A stretch of DNA of 64,000 nt from Edaphochlamys debaryana (GCA_016858145.1 JAEHOE010000013.1:682001-746000), one strand, 5' to 3'. Counted from the stretch's first letter, positions 33,885-46,076 are shown. Made by a program: numbers and translations. Notes: a model not told the origin generated them from the letters alone.

Positions 33885-34304
33885 GAATGCACGGTGCATA
33901 ATACGGCAGCCCCCGGGGCCAATACGCGTATTAATACGCAATACGGCCCCCTCCTCGCTAATACGGCTTAATACGGCTCTAATACGGCGGGCGCTCAGCC
34001 GTATTAATACGGCAGCGTACGGCAGCCCATACTGCCGCCTTGTGCACGAGCGAATGCGCTCCGCGTTCACGTAGAAGTGCAGGGAACCCGTAGGGCATCG
34101 GCTACGGCGGAACGGACGGCTGAGCTGCCGACCGACGCCCCCCAGCACCCCAGCAACCCCCCCCCCCCGCCGCCGGCCCCCGGCTGCCCGGCCGGTACCC
34201 CCGCGCCGCATGCCGTATTAATACGGCAGCGAGAGGCCGTATCCGTATTAATCTGTATCCGTATCAATACGGGGACTGATACGTATTGGCAACCCTGAAT
34301 GCAC
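33885..34304. mobile_element. Candidate non-autonomous hAT-like miniature element
   Basis: An AT-rich patch with at least eight TAATACGG or CCGTATTA motifs, several forming the palindrome CCGTATTAATACGG (for example near 34001 and 34208). The 8-mer gaatgcac flanks it at 33885-33892 and 34297-34304. The right end read on the minus strand is CAGGGTTGCCAATACG, similar to hAT terminal repeats, which also make 8-bp target duplications. The left end is less clear: a related ggggccaatacgcgtatt begins about 33915. There is no transposase. It sits in the 3' flank of the periplasmic-binding gene. Confidence 0.5.
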
Positions 34305-34486
34305 CTACCTAGGCACGATGGGCAAAAGGACACGGCAAGTGTCGAAGCAGAGCGTTGGACTGATTGGGGACCGTGTCGAGTGCGAGCCCAAAGGGTTGAT
34401 GGCTGGGATCTGCCGGCCTTGCTGCCGGCCCCGTTCTGTGCGAGCGTGACCCGTGTCAACCTTACGGGAGGGAGCCAGCGTTGTGC

Positions 34487-34547
34487 TGACGTTGTAATGT
34501 CGGGGGACCCGAGGGGGTGACGTTGTAATGTCGGGAGACCCGAGCAA
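34487..34547 (+). terminator. Tandem duplicate of a TGTAA-containing 31-bp segment
   Basis: tgacgttgtaatgtcggg followed by gacccgag occurs twice with a 31-bp period, giving TGTAA at 34493-34497 and 34524-34528. These are the first plus-strand poly(A)-type signals after the stop at 33648, about 850 nt away with the miniature element in between. Confidence 0.45.
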
Positions 34548-34588
34548 GCTCACGGCGCTGACGCGTGGGCAGCAGGTGCAGACAAACC

Positions 34589-35304
34589 TCAGGGGCGTTG
34601 CCTTATCGACCGCAACGGCAAAGCCCACGTCAACCCTTGCCGAACCCCCCAAGGAAGTGAACTGCCCAAACCCCAAGCCCAGCCCTTGAGCCGCTCTCTA
34701 GCCTGATCCTGCCTTCCTAGCCTAGGCGCCTGCCTATCCTTTTTGGGTTCCTTCGGGGCCTCCGCGGCAGGCTGCTCGGCCTCGGACGAGGTAGGGTTGG
34801 CCTCGCCATTGGTAATGGGTGCTCTTCGTGACGAGGAATGATAAGGGAAGCGATGTTGCGTGGGAACAAGCCAGTTTTGAGCAGCTGACAACTTGCCGTA
34901 AGGCACGAACCCTGGCCCGTCTAGCGGATCCGTATGAAGATTAGAGTTCTAGGGCTAGTTCTATAATCAAGTGTCGGCACAACCGAACGTGGCACACCAG
35001 CAGCCAAGGGGTCAAGGCACTGTGCAACCGGGTCTGGCTCATGATGTGGGGTGGTCTGCGACGGTACCCCGACCGGCTGGGCAGCCCAGGGTAGTACACT
35101 CGGTCTCACCCCGGACACGGGACGGTCCACCGTTAGGTGAAGGGCCTCCCGCCCAGACTGCTGCCTGCTTATCATTTGGCCGAAGCTTTTGCTTGAGCGG
35201 TGAGCGCAGCTTGCAGCTTGACGTAATGCGGGCCGGGGTGACGCGATGCCCGAGAACATTGTCCGCCGCGCCTGAGCGGTCCCGGCGACCACACGCATAT
35301 ACAT
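34589..35304 (-). CDS. Small protein with putative organelle-targeting N-terminus, unknown function
   Basis: Two exons join in phase: 35110-35304 and 34589-34948, 184 residues. The 161-nt intron starts GTGAGA and ends in TAG. The first 45 residues are Arg/Ala/Ser-rich without acids (MFSGIASPRPALRQAAS), like a mitochondrial or plastid transit peptide. Exon 2 reads NSNLHTDPLDGPGFVPYGKL, then AAQNWLVPTQHRFPYHSS and an acidic/Lys tail EAEQPAAEAPKEPKKDRQA, which looks coding in composition. The last 50 residues are less convincing, and an unrecognised further splice may replace them. I do not recognise the family. It is transcribed divergently from the FUSC-like gene 368 bp away. Confidence 0.5.
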
Positions 35305-35672
35305 CACGCCAAAATGATGGTGTGGAAGTGTCCATGCGCTACTCGCGGCGCGATGCAGTTCAACGTCTTTACGCGACTGTTGCACTTGGAAGTCCTGCCA
35401 TGCGTTCACGTTTGCTCCCTGGTAACCCGTTATCAATAAAAGACAGGTTTGTGAACAGGCTGAGCTAGCTGGCAGGGGCTAACTTTCTTGCGGCGTCAAA
35501 GAAGCGCGGAAGCCCGAACCGGTTGACGCGGGCCTGGCGATGGGCCTTTGCCGACCCTTCCACACACTCGCCTGCATACACACACATACGGACATACTCA
35601 TCGCGCATAAAGGCGAGCTACTTGACATGCTTTACCGGTTAGAACAACCTAAACCCCTCGTGTGAACAAGTG
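35305..35672. promoter_or_regulatory. Compact divergent promoter region
   Basis: 368 bp lie between the ATG of the small minus-strand gene (35304) and the ATG of the FUSC-like gene (35673). Both promoters must fit here or overlap the neighbouring 5' UTRs. I see no clear TATA box. Confidence 0.45.
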
Positions 35673-38600
35673 ATGGCCCCCGCGACCTCGGAGCCGCTCA
35701 AGCCAGGGCCACGAACGACATGGTTGAGAGCCACTGCGCAATGGCTCTCCGCGTTCCTCCTGGGGAACGCATTTCAGTGTGCCGCCCAGCTGACCGTGGG
35801 CATCATCATCGTTAGCTGTTTCGTCTTTATTAAGTAGGTCCGATCGCTGTGGCCGTGGCCAGAGGCAGGTCTAGCTCGTGCGTCGTCGGTGGCCTGTCGT
35901 CGGCATGCGCTGTGCCGGCCGCTTTTGTTGACGCCAGCCGAGCCTCGAGCGTGCTAATGCAGACATGTATCGACAAGACGATCGGGTCATCTGTCCTTAT
36001 CTAGAATCGACATGCACACGCAGCGAAGCAAACCTCTGCGCCCATGTCGCCCACCCCCCTGCCCACCCGACCCGCAGGGACCTCCAATTCTACCAATCTT
36101 GCCTGGCGGCGACCCTATTCATCGAGTGCTCCCTGCTTGCCGCTCTCGACAACCACGTCGGCAGCAAGATCCTGGGATGTGCCGGCGTCGTCGGGACCGT
36201 GCTGTGGGGCTCCGTGGCAGCGGGCGGCCTGGTAAGCCCCCCACCCTCTCTACCCTCGCCCTTGCCCCTCCTCCCTCTCCTCCCCTGCCCCTCCTCTCCA
36301 GCCCCACCCTACCCAACCCTCCCCCTCACCCTCCCATCCCCACCCTCCCCCAGCTGTCCCTAGCGCACGAGATCGCGGGCCCCGCCCCCAGCCCCGCCCA
36401 CTCTGCCACCATCTGCCTGCTGGGCGCGGCGGGCATCGCCCTGCTGGCGGTCAACCGCGTGGGCGCCCCCCCGCTGCCCTTCCTCATGCTCCTGGCGGGA
36501 ATGGTGTCGTGCCTGGGCTTCGGGCTGACGCTCATCCTGGGCCAGTTCCAGCCCAGCCATACACTCATCTGGAAGAATGTGGGTCGGCGGGGTTCGATGG
36601 GGACTGTGGTGGTGGTGGAAGGGAGGGCAGAAGGCGACTGGGGCTCGGGGGTGTTGGGAGCGCGGGAGCCAAGCCGAGCTCGCTCTCCCCGCCTGGACCC
36701 GTACAATGTACAACGCGCAGCCGATACCCCCAGCTCCTTCCCATCGGCCCCCTTGCCTCCATCCCCCGTCCGTCCCCACCCCCAGGCCGTGGGCACGGTC
36801 CTGGCCTCCGCCTGCATCGGCGCCGCCGTGACGGTGCTGGTGTCCGTGGCGGTGCTGCCCACCACGGCGGCGGAGGAGGCGCGGGCGCGGCTGGCGGAGG
36901 CGGTGCGGGGCGTGGGGGAGGCCACGTCGCGGTGAGGGGGGGGGAGAGGAGTGGGGTGGAGTGGGGAGGAAGGGTGGGCCCGAAGGTTGGGGGAGGGCCG
37001 AATGAGGCAGCGGGGTGTGGGAGTGGGGGTGGGGTGAAGAGGGGCCGAGGAGTGAGGGGAGGCAGAGTGCTGGGTCGGGCGGACGTTTTTACTGTGGCGG
37101 TGGAAGGCGTGGCGTGAGACTTGCGCGGCGCTGTGCGGTCCTCCTCTTCATGATTCATGCCGTTGCTCCACCCAAACCCTCTTGCATACCCTCCCCGTTT
37201 CTATACCCCCACGCGCTTCCCACGCCCCCAGCTATGCGAGCCTGGCCTTCAAACCCGAGGGCGCCTCCACCCACCCGGGGGCCGGGGCCGGGGCCGGGGG
37301 CCTGCACCGGGGCTTCAAGTCCCGCCCCTCGGGCCTCTCCCGCTTCACGCCCGGCCCCGGCGGAGCAGCGGGCGAGGGCGAGGCCGGCCCGGGCTCCGCC
37401 AGCAACCCCCAGCCCCACACCCACACCCACGCCCACGCCCACGCCCACGCCCACCCCCACCACGTCCGGAACGCTAGCGACGGCAGCGTTCTGGGCGGGG
37501 GTGTGGGCGTGGGGGGCGGGGGCGTGGTGGATGGGGACCCCCCCGGCGTGCCCTCCTCCAAGTCCACCCCCAACCTGGCCGCCATGGCGCGGCCCTCCCC
37601 CTCCAGCGCCTCCCTGCCCCGAGGAGCCAGCGGCAGCCTCAGGTGGGGCCGGGGAGGTGCCGGGCCCGGCTGGGTGGGAGGAGGTGGGGGTGGAAGCGCC
37701 CGTGGCCGGCTGGGTGGGTGGTGGGTGGTGGGTGGTGGGTGGTGGGTGGTGGGTGGTGGGTGGTGGGTGGTGGGTGGTGGGTGGTGGGTGGTGGGTGGTG
37801 GGTGGTGGGTGGTGGGTGGTGGGTGGTGGGTGGTGGGTGGTGGGTGGTGGGTGGTGGGTGGTGGGTGACGCAGTGTGTGGGTGAGGGGCTGGGGCGCAGT
37901 CGGTGATAGCCCAGTTTGTCGGAGAGACGGGCCCGGCAGGTTGTTCCTGCGTCTCAGACTCCTGCCCGCCTTCCCCCTCCGCCAGTAACTATGGCGTGTA
38001 CGGCAGCATGTACGACGATGGTCAGGACCCGTACGGCACGGACAGCGACATGGTAAGCCACGGGTTGTTGGTTCGCAAGTTACTGGGGTGTATCCCAAAT
38101 CCCCCGCTTGTCCTTCTCTTTTAATCCCCCAGGACCCGCCTGGACACCGACAGTCACCTCACCGCGGCCAGCATCGGCCGTCCCCCTCCACTCCCCCAAA
38201 CAATTGTCAGTAACGCCACCCACCACCCTCCCCTCATCCCCCCGCCCCCCTGCCCTCCTCCCCCCCCCCCCTGTCAGGACGAGGAGCCCGACGCCGACGA
38301 CACGGGGGCCGCCATCGGCATCATGCTGGAGGACGGCGAGGAGCTGAGCGACGAGGCGTTCCTGGAGCTGGTGCAGGTGGGGGGGGGAGGGGGGAGAGGG
38401 GGGAGAGTAGGGGGGAAAGCGTGGTGTTTCGTGGCACGGGCGTGGCGGTACGTGCCAGCTTTGGATTGGGGCAGCTTGGGCCTGTGAGGTCCAGGCTTAA
38501 CAGCCAATGCGCCCCCGCTTTCCCCAAACTCGCCGCCCCCTCCGCAGCAAAACACACGGCCCAAGCTCCCTGCGGACCTGCTGGGACCATCACCGGGTGG

Positions 38601-41600
38601 CAAGCCAGCCCCGGCCCCCGCCGCCAAGCCCTCGGCCGCCTCGGCCGCGCCCCCTCCGCCCGTGTCCGCGCTCCGCCCCCTGCTGGCCCGCGCCCGCACC
38701 TGCCTCAACAACGCCTCCGTGGAGCCGCCCTGCATGCTGGCGGAGCCCTTCGACATCGGTGCGTGGGGGGCCCGGGATGTGGGCATCGTCTGAGCTAGGG
38801 GCTGAGGGGTCGGCCTTCTTGCGGGTAGACTGGGGTCAAGGTGCCCCGTTCGTCTCTCAACCGCCCCCGCCGCCAACCCCGCCCCACCCCCCAGCCGCCT
38901 GGTCGGCCGTCATCGCTGCCGCCGAGGAGCTTATCACCCGGGTGGCAGCACTGGAGAGCGTGGCGTCGGGGCTGCCGGGCGGCGGGCAGGTGAGGGGGCG
39001 GGGTGCAGAGGTGGAGGGCCGGAGGAGAGGATCAACGACTTGCGGGGGGGCTGGTGAATGACCGCTTGGAACCACCCAACTACCCTCCTGCTCCCGAATC
39101 CCTTTCGTGTTCAGATGATCCGTGACGCCACCTTCCGCCACCTCTTCACGGTGGACGTGGTCTCGCCCTTCCGCGTCACCCTCTCCCACGTCGCCACCGC
39201 CTGCGCGCAGCTGTCGGCGGCGCTGGCGGGCAGGGGCCGTCACAGCCGCAGCAGCGGCGGCGGCGGCGGCAGCGGCTGGGGCGCCGGCGGCTGGGGCTGG
39301 GGCGGATCGCACGGCAGCGGCAGCAGCGGCTTCAGCGAGGCGCAGGCGCAGGCGCAGGCGGTGTGTTGGCCCGAGGTCAAGAGGGAGCTCAGGCAAGCGG
39401 CGGCGTGGGGGCTGCCGCTGGGCTGTGTTGGTTCCGGGACTGCGATCACGGCGGGTGACGCTGGAGTCTGTGGCTGCCCGATGCCGGGGCTCCCCTGGTC
39501 CACGCCTACGTGCCTACCGGCCCTCGCCGCACTTGACGCGTCCCCTTCACCATTCCACCTTGCTCCCCGCCTGTCCGCCTCTCCGCCCGCTCACCCACCC
39601 GCCCACCCAACCCACCCCCCCGCACACCCCCGCAGGGAGGTGGTCATGGCTGCGTACCACGGCTATTGGGGCCGCGTGCGCCGGGGGCACAAGCGCCGCG
39701 TGCGCATCATCGAGGCACATAGGGTGGGGCCGGGGGGTGGGGTGGGGTGTTGGGAGGTGGCGTGGGGGGGGGGTCCGCTCCCTCGGTGGTAATGGCACGT
39801 GTTCCTCCTGGTATCTTCCTCCTGGATCTCAATCGGCCATGTTTAATCTACATCCGCATGCCGTACAGATCCGCGGGTTCTCCTTCCTGTGGTCCCTCAC
39901 GGGGGGCATCCTGGACTCCATGGAGGGGCTGCAGGTGGGGGGGGAGGGGGAGGAGGGGGGGGAGGGAGGGGGCTGAAAAGGGTGGCTTAGGGAATCGGGC
40001 GTAGGTGAGGGGGGCAGAGGACGGAGGGAAGCGGCTTGGAACTCCCGCGCTTGGCATGTACCATTGCAACCTGACCGACGCCTCCCTGTCTGCGCCCTCC
40101 CTCAGCGGGCGGTGGCGGTCGCAACCCACCGGCCGCACCTGTGCCCCCCACCGGAGCCCTCCAACCACCCCAAGGGCCCCGGCGGCGCCTCTCCCGCCCC
40201 AGCTGCCGAGGCCCCCGGGCTCTCTCCGGCCCGTCCGACTGAGGCCCCCTCGAGCGGGCCCGCGACGTTCCCGGCACAGGCTGCCAGCCCGACCCTGCTC
40301 GGGCCCATAGCGGCGGCGGCCGCCGTAGCCGCTGCCACGTCACCACATGGCAAGGCGGCTGAGCAGCCACACCCACACCCACACCCGGCACCAGTGGCGC
40401 ACCCGCACGGTCCCACGCCGCTTCGTCAGTCTTCCGCGCCGATGCCCCACGACCCAGCCCACCCCCTCCACAGCTCCCACCCCCACCCCCACCCCCAAGC
40501 CCAGCACCCTCACGGCCCCCACCCTGGACCCCTGGCGGCATCCGCCTCGATCTCCCTAGCCGCCCTAGATCACGCCGCCGACGCCGCAGCCGCGCAGCAC
40601 GATCTGGACGAGCAGATGCAGATCCAGTTGCAGCTGCACATGCAGCAGATGCGAGATCAGATCAGCAACGCCCCGGATCTGGATCTCGACAAGGTGCTGT
40701 CCCTGGACCATCTGGCCCAGCCCCTGGCAAGATACTCCCAGCCCCTGGCCCAGGCCGCCAGCGCCATCGCAGCACGTGTGGGCCTGGGCCCAAGCCCGGG
40801 CCCAGGGGAAGGAGCGTCGGCAGCTGTACGGGATATGAGCTCGCACGGGGCATCTGCGGCGCAGCCGACTCCGGCGGGGGTGCCGGATGGCCCCGGCGCC
40901 GCGCCCGCAGCACCGCAGGCGGCGCAGCAGGCAGCGCAGCAGGCGCAGCACGGCGGCGCGCCGTGCGGTGCCATGCTGTCCGGCAGCTGCTGGGGCGGCC
41001 GGGACTGGGCCTGGCTCAAGCGCATCGTCCTGGTGGGTGGCGGATGGCGGGCATGGGGTGTCAAAAGCAGTGCGAGTACGGAGATGTACACCATGAGCAT
41101 GCAGAAGACGGGGGCTCTGTGAGGGAGGGAGGAAGCACTCTCTTGTTGCTCACGTCTCTCCACCACCTCTTAACTACCGGGTTCTTGTAACTCACCTGCC
41201 CCCCCATCGGATGCCCCTCCCTTCATGCCCCGAAGCTCATGCTGGGCGAGTTCATGGTGGCTGGAATCGTGCGCACTCTGGCCCGGGTGGCGCCGACCCT
41301 GGGGAGCCGGGGGGGCTGGCGGCAGCTGCTGGGCAGCCGCATCTTCCAGGTGGGGTTGGGGAGGACGGTGCCGCCGGGGTGGTCGTCTGGGGTCGTTGTG
41401 GGGTGTGTTACCGCGTTGGGGGGGTGTCGTCATGGGGTGCCGTGCCGCGTCTCCCGAGACTGCGGACCGATGAGGAGTGCTGGATGGAGAGGGCAGCAAG
41501 GCGGCTTGCGGGACGGAGCCAACAAAACCACTCTCTTGACACACTACAGGAGAGAGCCTCCAGCCCTCCATCGCACACGCTTTCTCTCCATCCCCACATC

Positions 41601-44600
41601 CCCCTCCACCAGGCTGGCTTCAAGTACTTCCTGGCCGTATCCACCGTGCTGGTGCTCATCCTCGGGCTCAGCGAGGCGTACCCCATCGTACGGCAGTACC
41701 GCCCCATGTTCGGTTACATAGTTGCCGTGCTCACCATGAGCGAGCGGGTGCGTGCGGGAGCCTCTTCTCGGCACTACTCGCCAGGATGCCAAGCATCGAT
41801 CAACCCCCCCTGACCCTTGAACCCCAAAACCTCAAACCTCCACGCACCCCCAGGTCGAGGCCACGCTCTCCCGCGTGTCCTTCTGGCTGGGCGGCACGGT
41901 GGTGGGCGGCACGCTGGGCTTCTTAGTCATGATGGACAGCGCCGTGGCGGCCAGCCCCGTGGCGCTGGGGGCGGTCATTGCGGCGGTCACGTTCCTGGTG
42001 GGGGGGGCGAGTAGGGGGGTGGACGGGGGGTGGGAGGGGGGTGGGAGGGGGGTGGGAGGGGGTAGGCAGGGGGTGAGGATGGAACTTAAGGGGAACGAGG
42101 CAAGCGTCCAGGTGCTCGGGGGCAGGACGTTGGGGCCGTGTCGTTTCACCTGGTACCGAGACCGAAAGTGTGGGTGGCAAGTCCCATAACCCCATGTGAC
42201 CTTCCCGCTCCCAACCCCCTCCGCCCTTCCGCCCCCTAGATCGGCTGCACGCCCAGCATCCCGCCCCTGCGCCAGACCGCCATCCTCACGCTCATCACCT
42301 TTGCGGGCGTGTCTTTCTGCCAGTACAAGGGCACGTGCTGCAGCCACGGATCGCCCGAGGTGCGCCCTTGAGGGGGGGAGCGGGGCCCTAGACTGTCCCT
42401 TCAGAGTCCTCAACTGGATGCCAGGCATGGGGATCTACGCGTGTAGCTTTCGCAGCATCTTCAATGGATGGCCGCATCCTCGTGCGTATCTTGAGCCCAT
42501 GCCGCTGCTGTGCCCCTGCCTTCCTGTGCACCTGCCTCTACCTCCAGTTCTACGGCGCCCGCGTGTTGGCCGTCATTGGCGGCACCGCCTGCGCCGTACT
42601 GCTGTCCAACGTCATCCTGCCCTGGTGAGCACCGCCCCGCACCCACCCGGTGCTTGGCCGGGCCCTGCACGCAAGCGCATGCGCACTGCTGGAAGCCTTC
42701 AGTCTGACGGGCAGGCGTCGGTCCGACGCATACGGTCGCCAGCAGCACCCGCGCCCACGTCTCAGCAGGAGAGCCTCGAGACCCCACGCACACAGGGCCT
42801 CCATGCAGCTCGTCATCGAGAAACCCCCGCCTTCGCCCCCCAACCCCCTTTGCCCTCCCCTCCCAAGGTACACCTCGGACTGGGCCCTCCAGACCATGGC
42901 CGGTGTGTTCCGGGCCGTGTCCGTGGCGGCGGCGGAGGACTACCAGGCCTTCTTCTGGGAGGGGTTCAGGTGGGAGGAGGCGCTGGAGGGGCAGGCGCTG
43001 AGGGGTGGGGCCCGGAGAAGGGGCAGGGGTGGTGGTGGCGAGAGTGGAGGTTTAGGAAACCAACAGCCAACCCGCAAGCTTCCGTCACCACGCCGTACTC
43101 CTGCTCGCCTTTCGTCTACCGCCCCGCAGCCACCGCCGAATCATCCGCACCTCGGCCCCCTCGGGACCCGCTCTGGCCGCATTCTCGCCCTCCGCCGCGG
43201 TCCCAGCGGCCTCCCCATTCGCCGCGGCCGCCTCCTGCGATGCGAAGACCGCAGCACCCGCCACCGAGCCACCGCCCGTGGTCTCCATCTCTCTCTCGGA
43301 GGACCCCAAGCACCCGGGATCCAGATCCGCGATCCAGATCCATGGATCTCACCCGCCTGCGCCTGAGGGGGCGATTGCCATCGCCATCCCGCCCTCCTCC
43401 GACCCACATCAGCCGCTCGCAGCCGCCGGCAACACGACGGGGCCCTCCCCCGGCACCTCACCGCCACTAGCGGCTGACGACGTGGCACTATCTGGGCCTG
43501 GATCTGGAACCGAGCCAGCTGGATCTGGATCTGGATCGGGGCGGTCGCGGAGCGCCTCGCGCCCGCCGCCCCTCATCGGCGCCCGCTCGCTGGGGCGGCA
43601 GAGCGTGTACTCTGTGGCAGCGGCACAGGTGCGGAATGGGCCACGAGAGGATGTGCAGGGCGTTTGGGCGTGGAAGGCAAAGCGGCGTGAACGGCCGGAG
43701 AGAAGGGTCTGCTCTGGGGTGGTGAAGTAAAGCGGGGAAGACCCCGACACGGACAGAGGCAAGGACGGGTGCAGCACGAAGAGGGAGTGGATCGATGGAA
43801 CATGGAGAGCCGCGCCTCCAAGCATAGGCCCTCACCCCTCGCGCGTCACTGGCCGGCGCATTGACCCCGGCCCGCCCTGACTTCGCTCCCCACTCGAATG
43901 GTCCCCCCGTCCCAGGAGCCCCCCCACGCGGTGCCCTCCCCCAAGGCCCTGCAGGAGCTGGTGGGGCACCCGCTGCTGACTGTGCAGGTGGGGGGGAGGG
44001 TGGGAGGAGGGTTCAGGAGTAGGGGTTAAGGGGCAACGGGGCAGGGGAGGGGGCGGCAGGGGACAGGGGGTTGGGAGGTGGGGGTTGCGGCAGGGAAGGG
44101 GCAGCGGGGCTCAGCTCGACCCTGATGCGGGAGGGTGGAAGAACGCGATCCCACTCAGCAACAAACCCCACGTCAACCCTTCTCCCCTTGCCCAGGTGTC
44201 GCTCGTCCAAGACACTGTCATGTGGACGCGAGGCCCACTCGTCACACCGCCGGTGGGCGGCCCTGGATAGACTGACGCAACGTTAGGCCGGCCATCAGGA
44301 CATTAGCACTGCTAAACAGGACCCCCGCGAACCCCTCCCGCTTCAGTTGCTTGCCGCCATTGGGCTTCCGCCGCCTCATCTCTTCCCCTACCGCCCTCCA
44401 CGTGCGACAAACCCCGCCTCCGCCTCCCCTCCCCTCCCACCAACCCCTCTGCCTTCCCCCCTACCCCCAGGTGGTCCCCGCCGTGCTCCGCGCCTCCCAG
44501 CAGCTGGCCGACCAGCTGGCGGCCCTGGGGCTCACGGCGCGGCCGGGGGGCGTGCACGCGGGGGGCGCCTTCACGGGATGGGCCTGGGAGCACCTGCTGG

Positions 44601-45593
44601 CGCCCATACACCCCGAGCTGCTGGTGGGATCGAGGGGCAAGGGGCGGGAAGAGGTGGGAAAGCGTGTGTATTTTGGGCACGGCACGGCACGGCACGGCAC
44701 GGCACGTCGGCGGGCGGACTGACCTCTCGCTCACTAACCCCACACAACATGTGTGTTGGAATAGTTTGTTGGTGAACTTCCCAAACCGCCCCCATCCGCC
44801 CCTCAGGCCTACTTCGATTCGCTCCAGGCCGTGGCAGCGGCGGTGGGGGCGCACCTGGCCCTGCTGGCGGGGGGCGGCGGCGGCGGGGGGGAGGGGGGCA
44901 TGGAGGCCACGGCGGCGGCGGTGGAGGCGGCGGTGGCGGCACTCAACGGCTGCCGGCTGCAGGTGGGGCGGGGGTGGGGCGGGGGCGGGGCGTAGTAGAC
45001 TGTGCGTGACGTGACGCGGCTGGGCGGGCTGCCCAACGGGGCAGTGGATCACGTATTGAGACCCAAACCTAGATCTAGGTTTAGATCTCAGTATGCGTGG
45101 CCGGACTCGGGGCCTCCCAACCCCCCTTACCTTCCCCTTACCCCCTCCTCCCCCTCCTCCTCACCTGCTTCCCCACCTGCCCCCAGGTCCACCGCGGCAT
45201 CGTGGCCCTCCGCCGCGCCTTCCACACGGGGGTGCTGGCGGCCAGCGAGGAGGCGCTGCCCGCAATGACGGCGCCGGACGACGCGCTGCGCCTGTACGCG
45301 TTCACGTTCGCGCTGACGCAGGTACGAGCGTGGGACGGACGGCGGCGGGGGCGTGTTGAGTCGCTCTGGCCAGCCCCGCCCCAGCGACTCAACATGCTCT
45401 GCCTGCAGCTCCCACACCTCCAGGTCTGCCCCCAGCTCCCACAACCCTCTTACGTCATCCCCCTCCCCCCTGACCCCCTGACCCCCAGGTGGTGGACAAA
45501 GCCACGGCCCTGGCCCGCACCGTCGCCGCCTTCCGCCGCCCCTACCGCCGCCGCCTGATCGGGGGCTGCCTGGTGCCGGCCTGGTGCGGCTAG
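35673..45593 (+). CDS. FUSC/ALMT-like membrane transporter with two transmembrane blocks
   Basis: Twenty-six exons join in phase: 35673-35833, 36078-36231, 36354-36578, 36786-36931, 37232-37642, 37986-38052, 38278-38376, 38548-38758, 38895-38989, 39115-39392, 39636-39723, 39869-39934, 40106-41032, 41236-41349, 41613-41747, 41854-41997, 42240-42359, 42548-42624, 42868-42969, 43130-43628, 43916-43987, 44196-44252, 44471-44623, 44807-44962, 45187-45321 and 45489-45593 (1,598 residues). Residues 25-210 are hydrophobic with family-like VLWGSVAAGG and a last helix ending SVAVLP. A second block at about 1015-1175 reads FKYFLAVSTVLVLILGL, FGYIVAVLTMSER, FWLGGTVVGGTLGFL and LSNVILPW. Two such halves fit FUSC/aromatic-acid-exporter or ALMT-type anion channels. 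Two His-rich tracts (near 37418-37460 and 40365-40530) lie in the cytosolic linker. The substrate is unknown. Intron 10 has a GC donor and is fully open. Confidence 0.8.
37712..37866 (+). repeat. (GGTGGGT)n array inside an intron, about 22 units
   Basis: A nearly perfect 7-bp array fills much of intron 5 of the FUSC-like gene. Because 7 is not a multiple of 3, all frames run through as Gly/Trp/Val repeats; this is not coding. The G-rich strand is the transcript strand, so the intron RNA could form G-quadruplexes. Confidence 0.97.
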
Positions 45594-46076
45594 GGGGGCA
45601 GAGCCCGGGGGCGGAGGATGCATGTGATGATTTCGGTACGGCAGCAGGCGGCGAGCGACAGTGCAATCTACCGGATGTGTCAGCTGCAGCAGAGGGGCTG
45701 CTGCTAGAGGGGCAGGCAGGGGTCTTGTTCTGTGTCGGGCCATAACAGAAATGTCATGTGGGTTGGGTTGGATGCTTTTATTGATGCCATGCTTCGGGCC
45801 CCCTGCTGACCCCCTTCCGGTAGAGAGGTATCCAGACGTTGAGCGAGGGAGAGATGAAGAGAGCGAGTCGGTTGCGCGCGGCTGGCGTGAAGCGGCGTTG
45901 ATCTATGAGTGCTGTCATGTTGGTGGTGTATGTGCGATGGTGCGTGTGGAGAGTGCAGGGAGGGGCATGCCCAATGCTACGACTTAGTACGTGGCATTGT
46001 CACATCACGCATGCAGAATGTAGGTTACACACATCTGTCCGATGCATGGGCCAAGCACGATGAGGTCACTTATATA

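Noticed and set aside
38136..38215. Possible extra exon of the FUSC-like gene (RLDTDSHLTAASIG)
   Set aside because: It has a good acceptor and a GTCAGT donor, but neither phase fits the flanking phase-0 exons; inclusion creates a stop.
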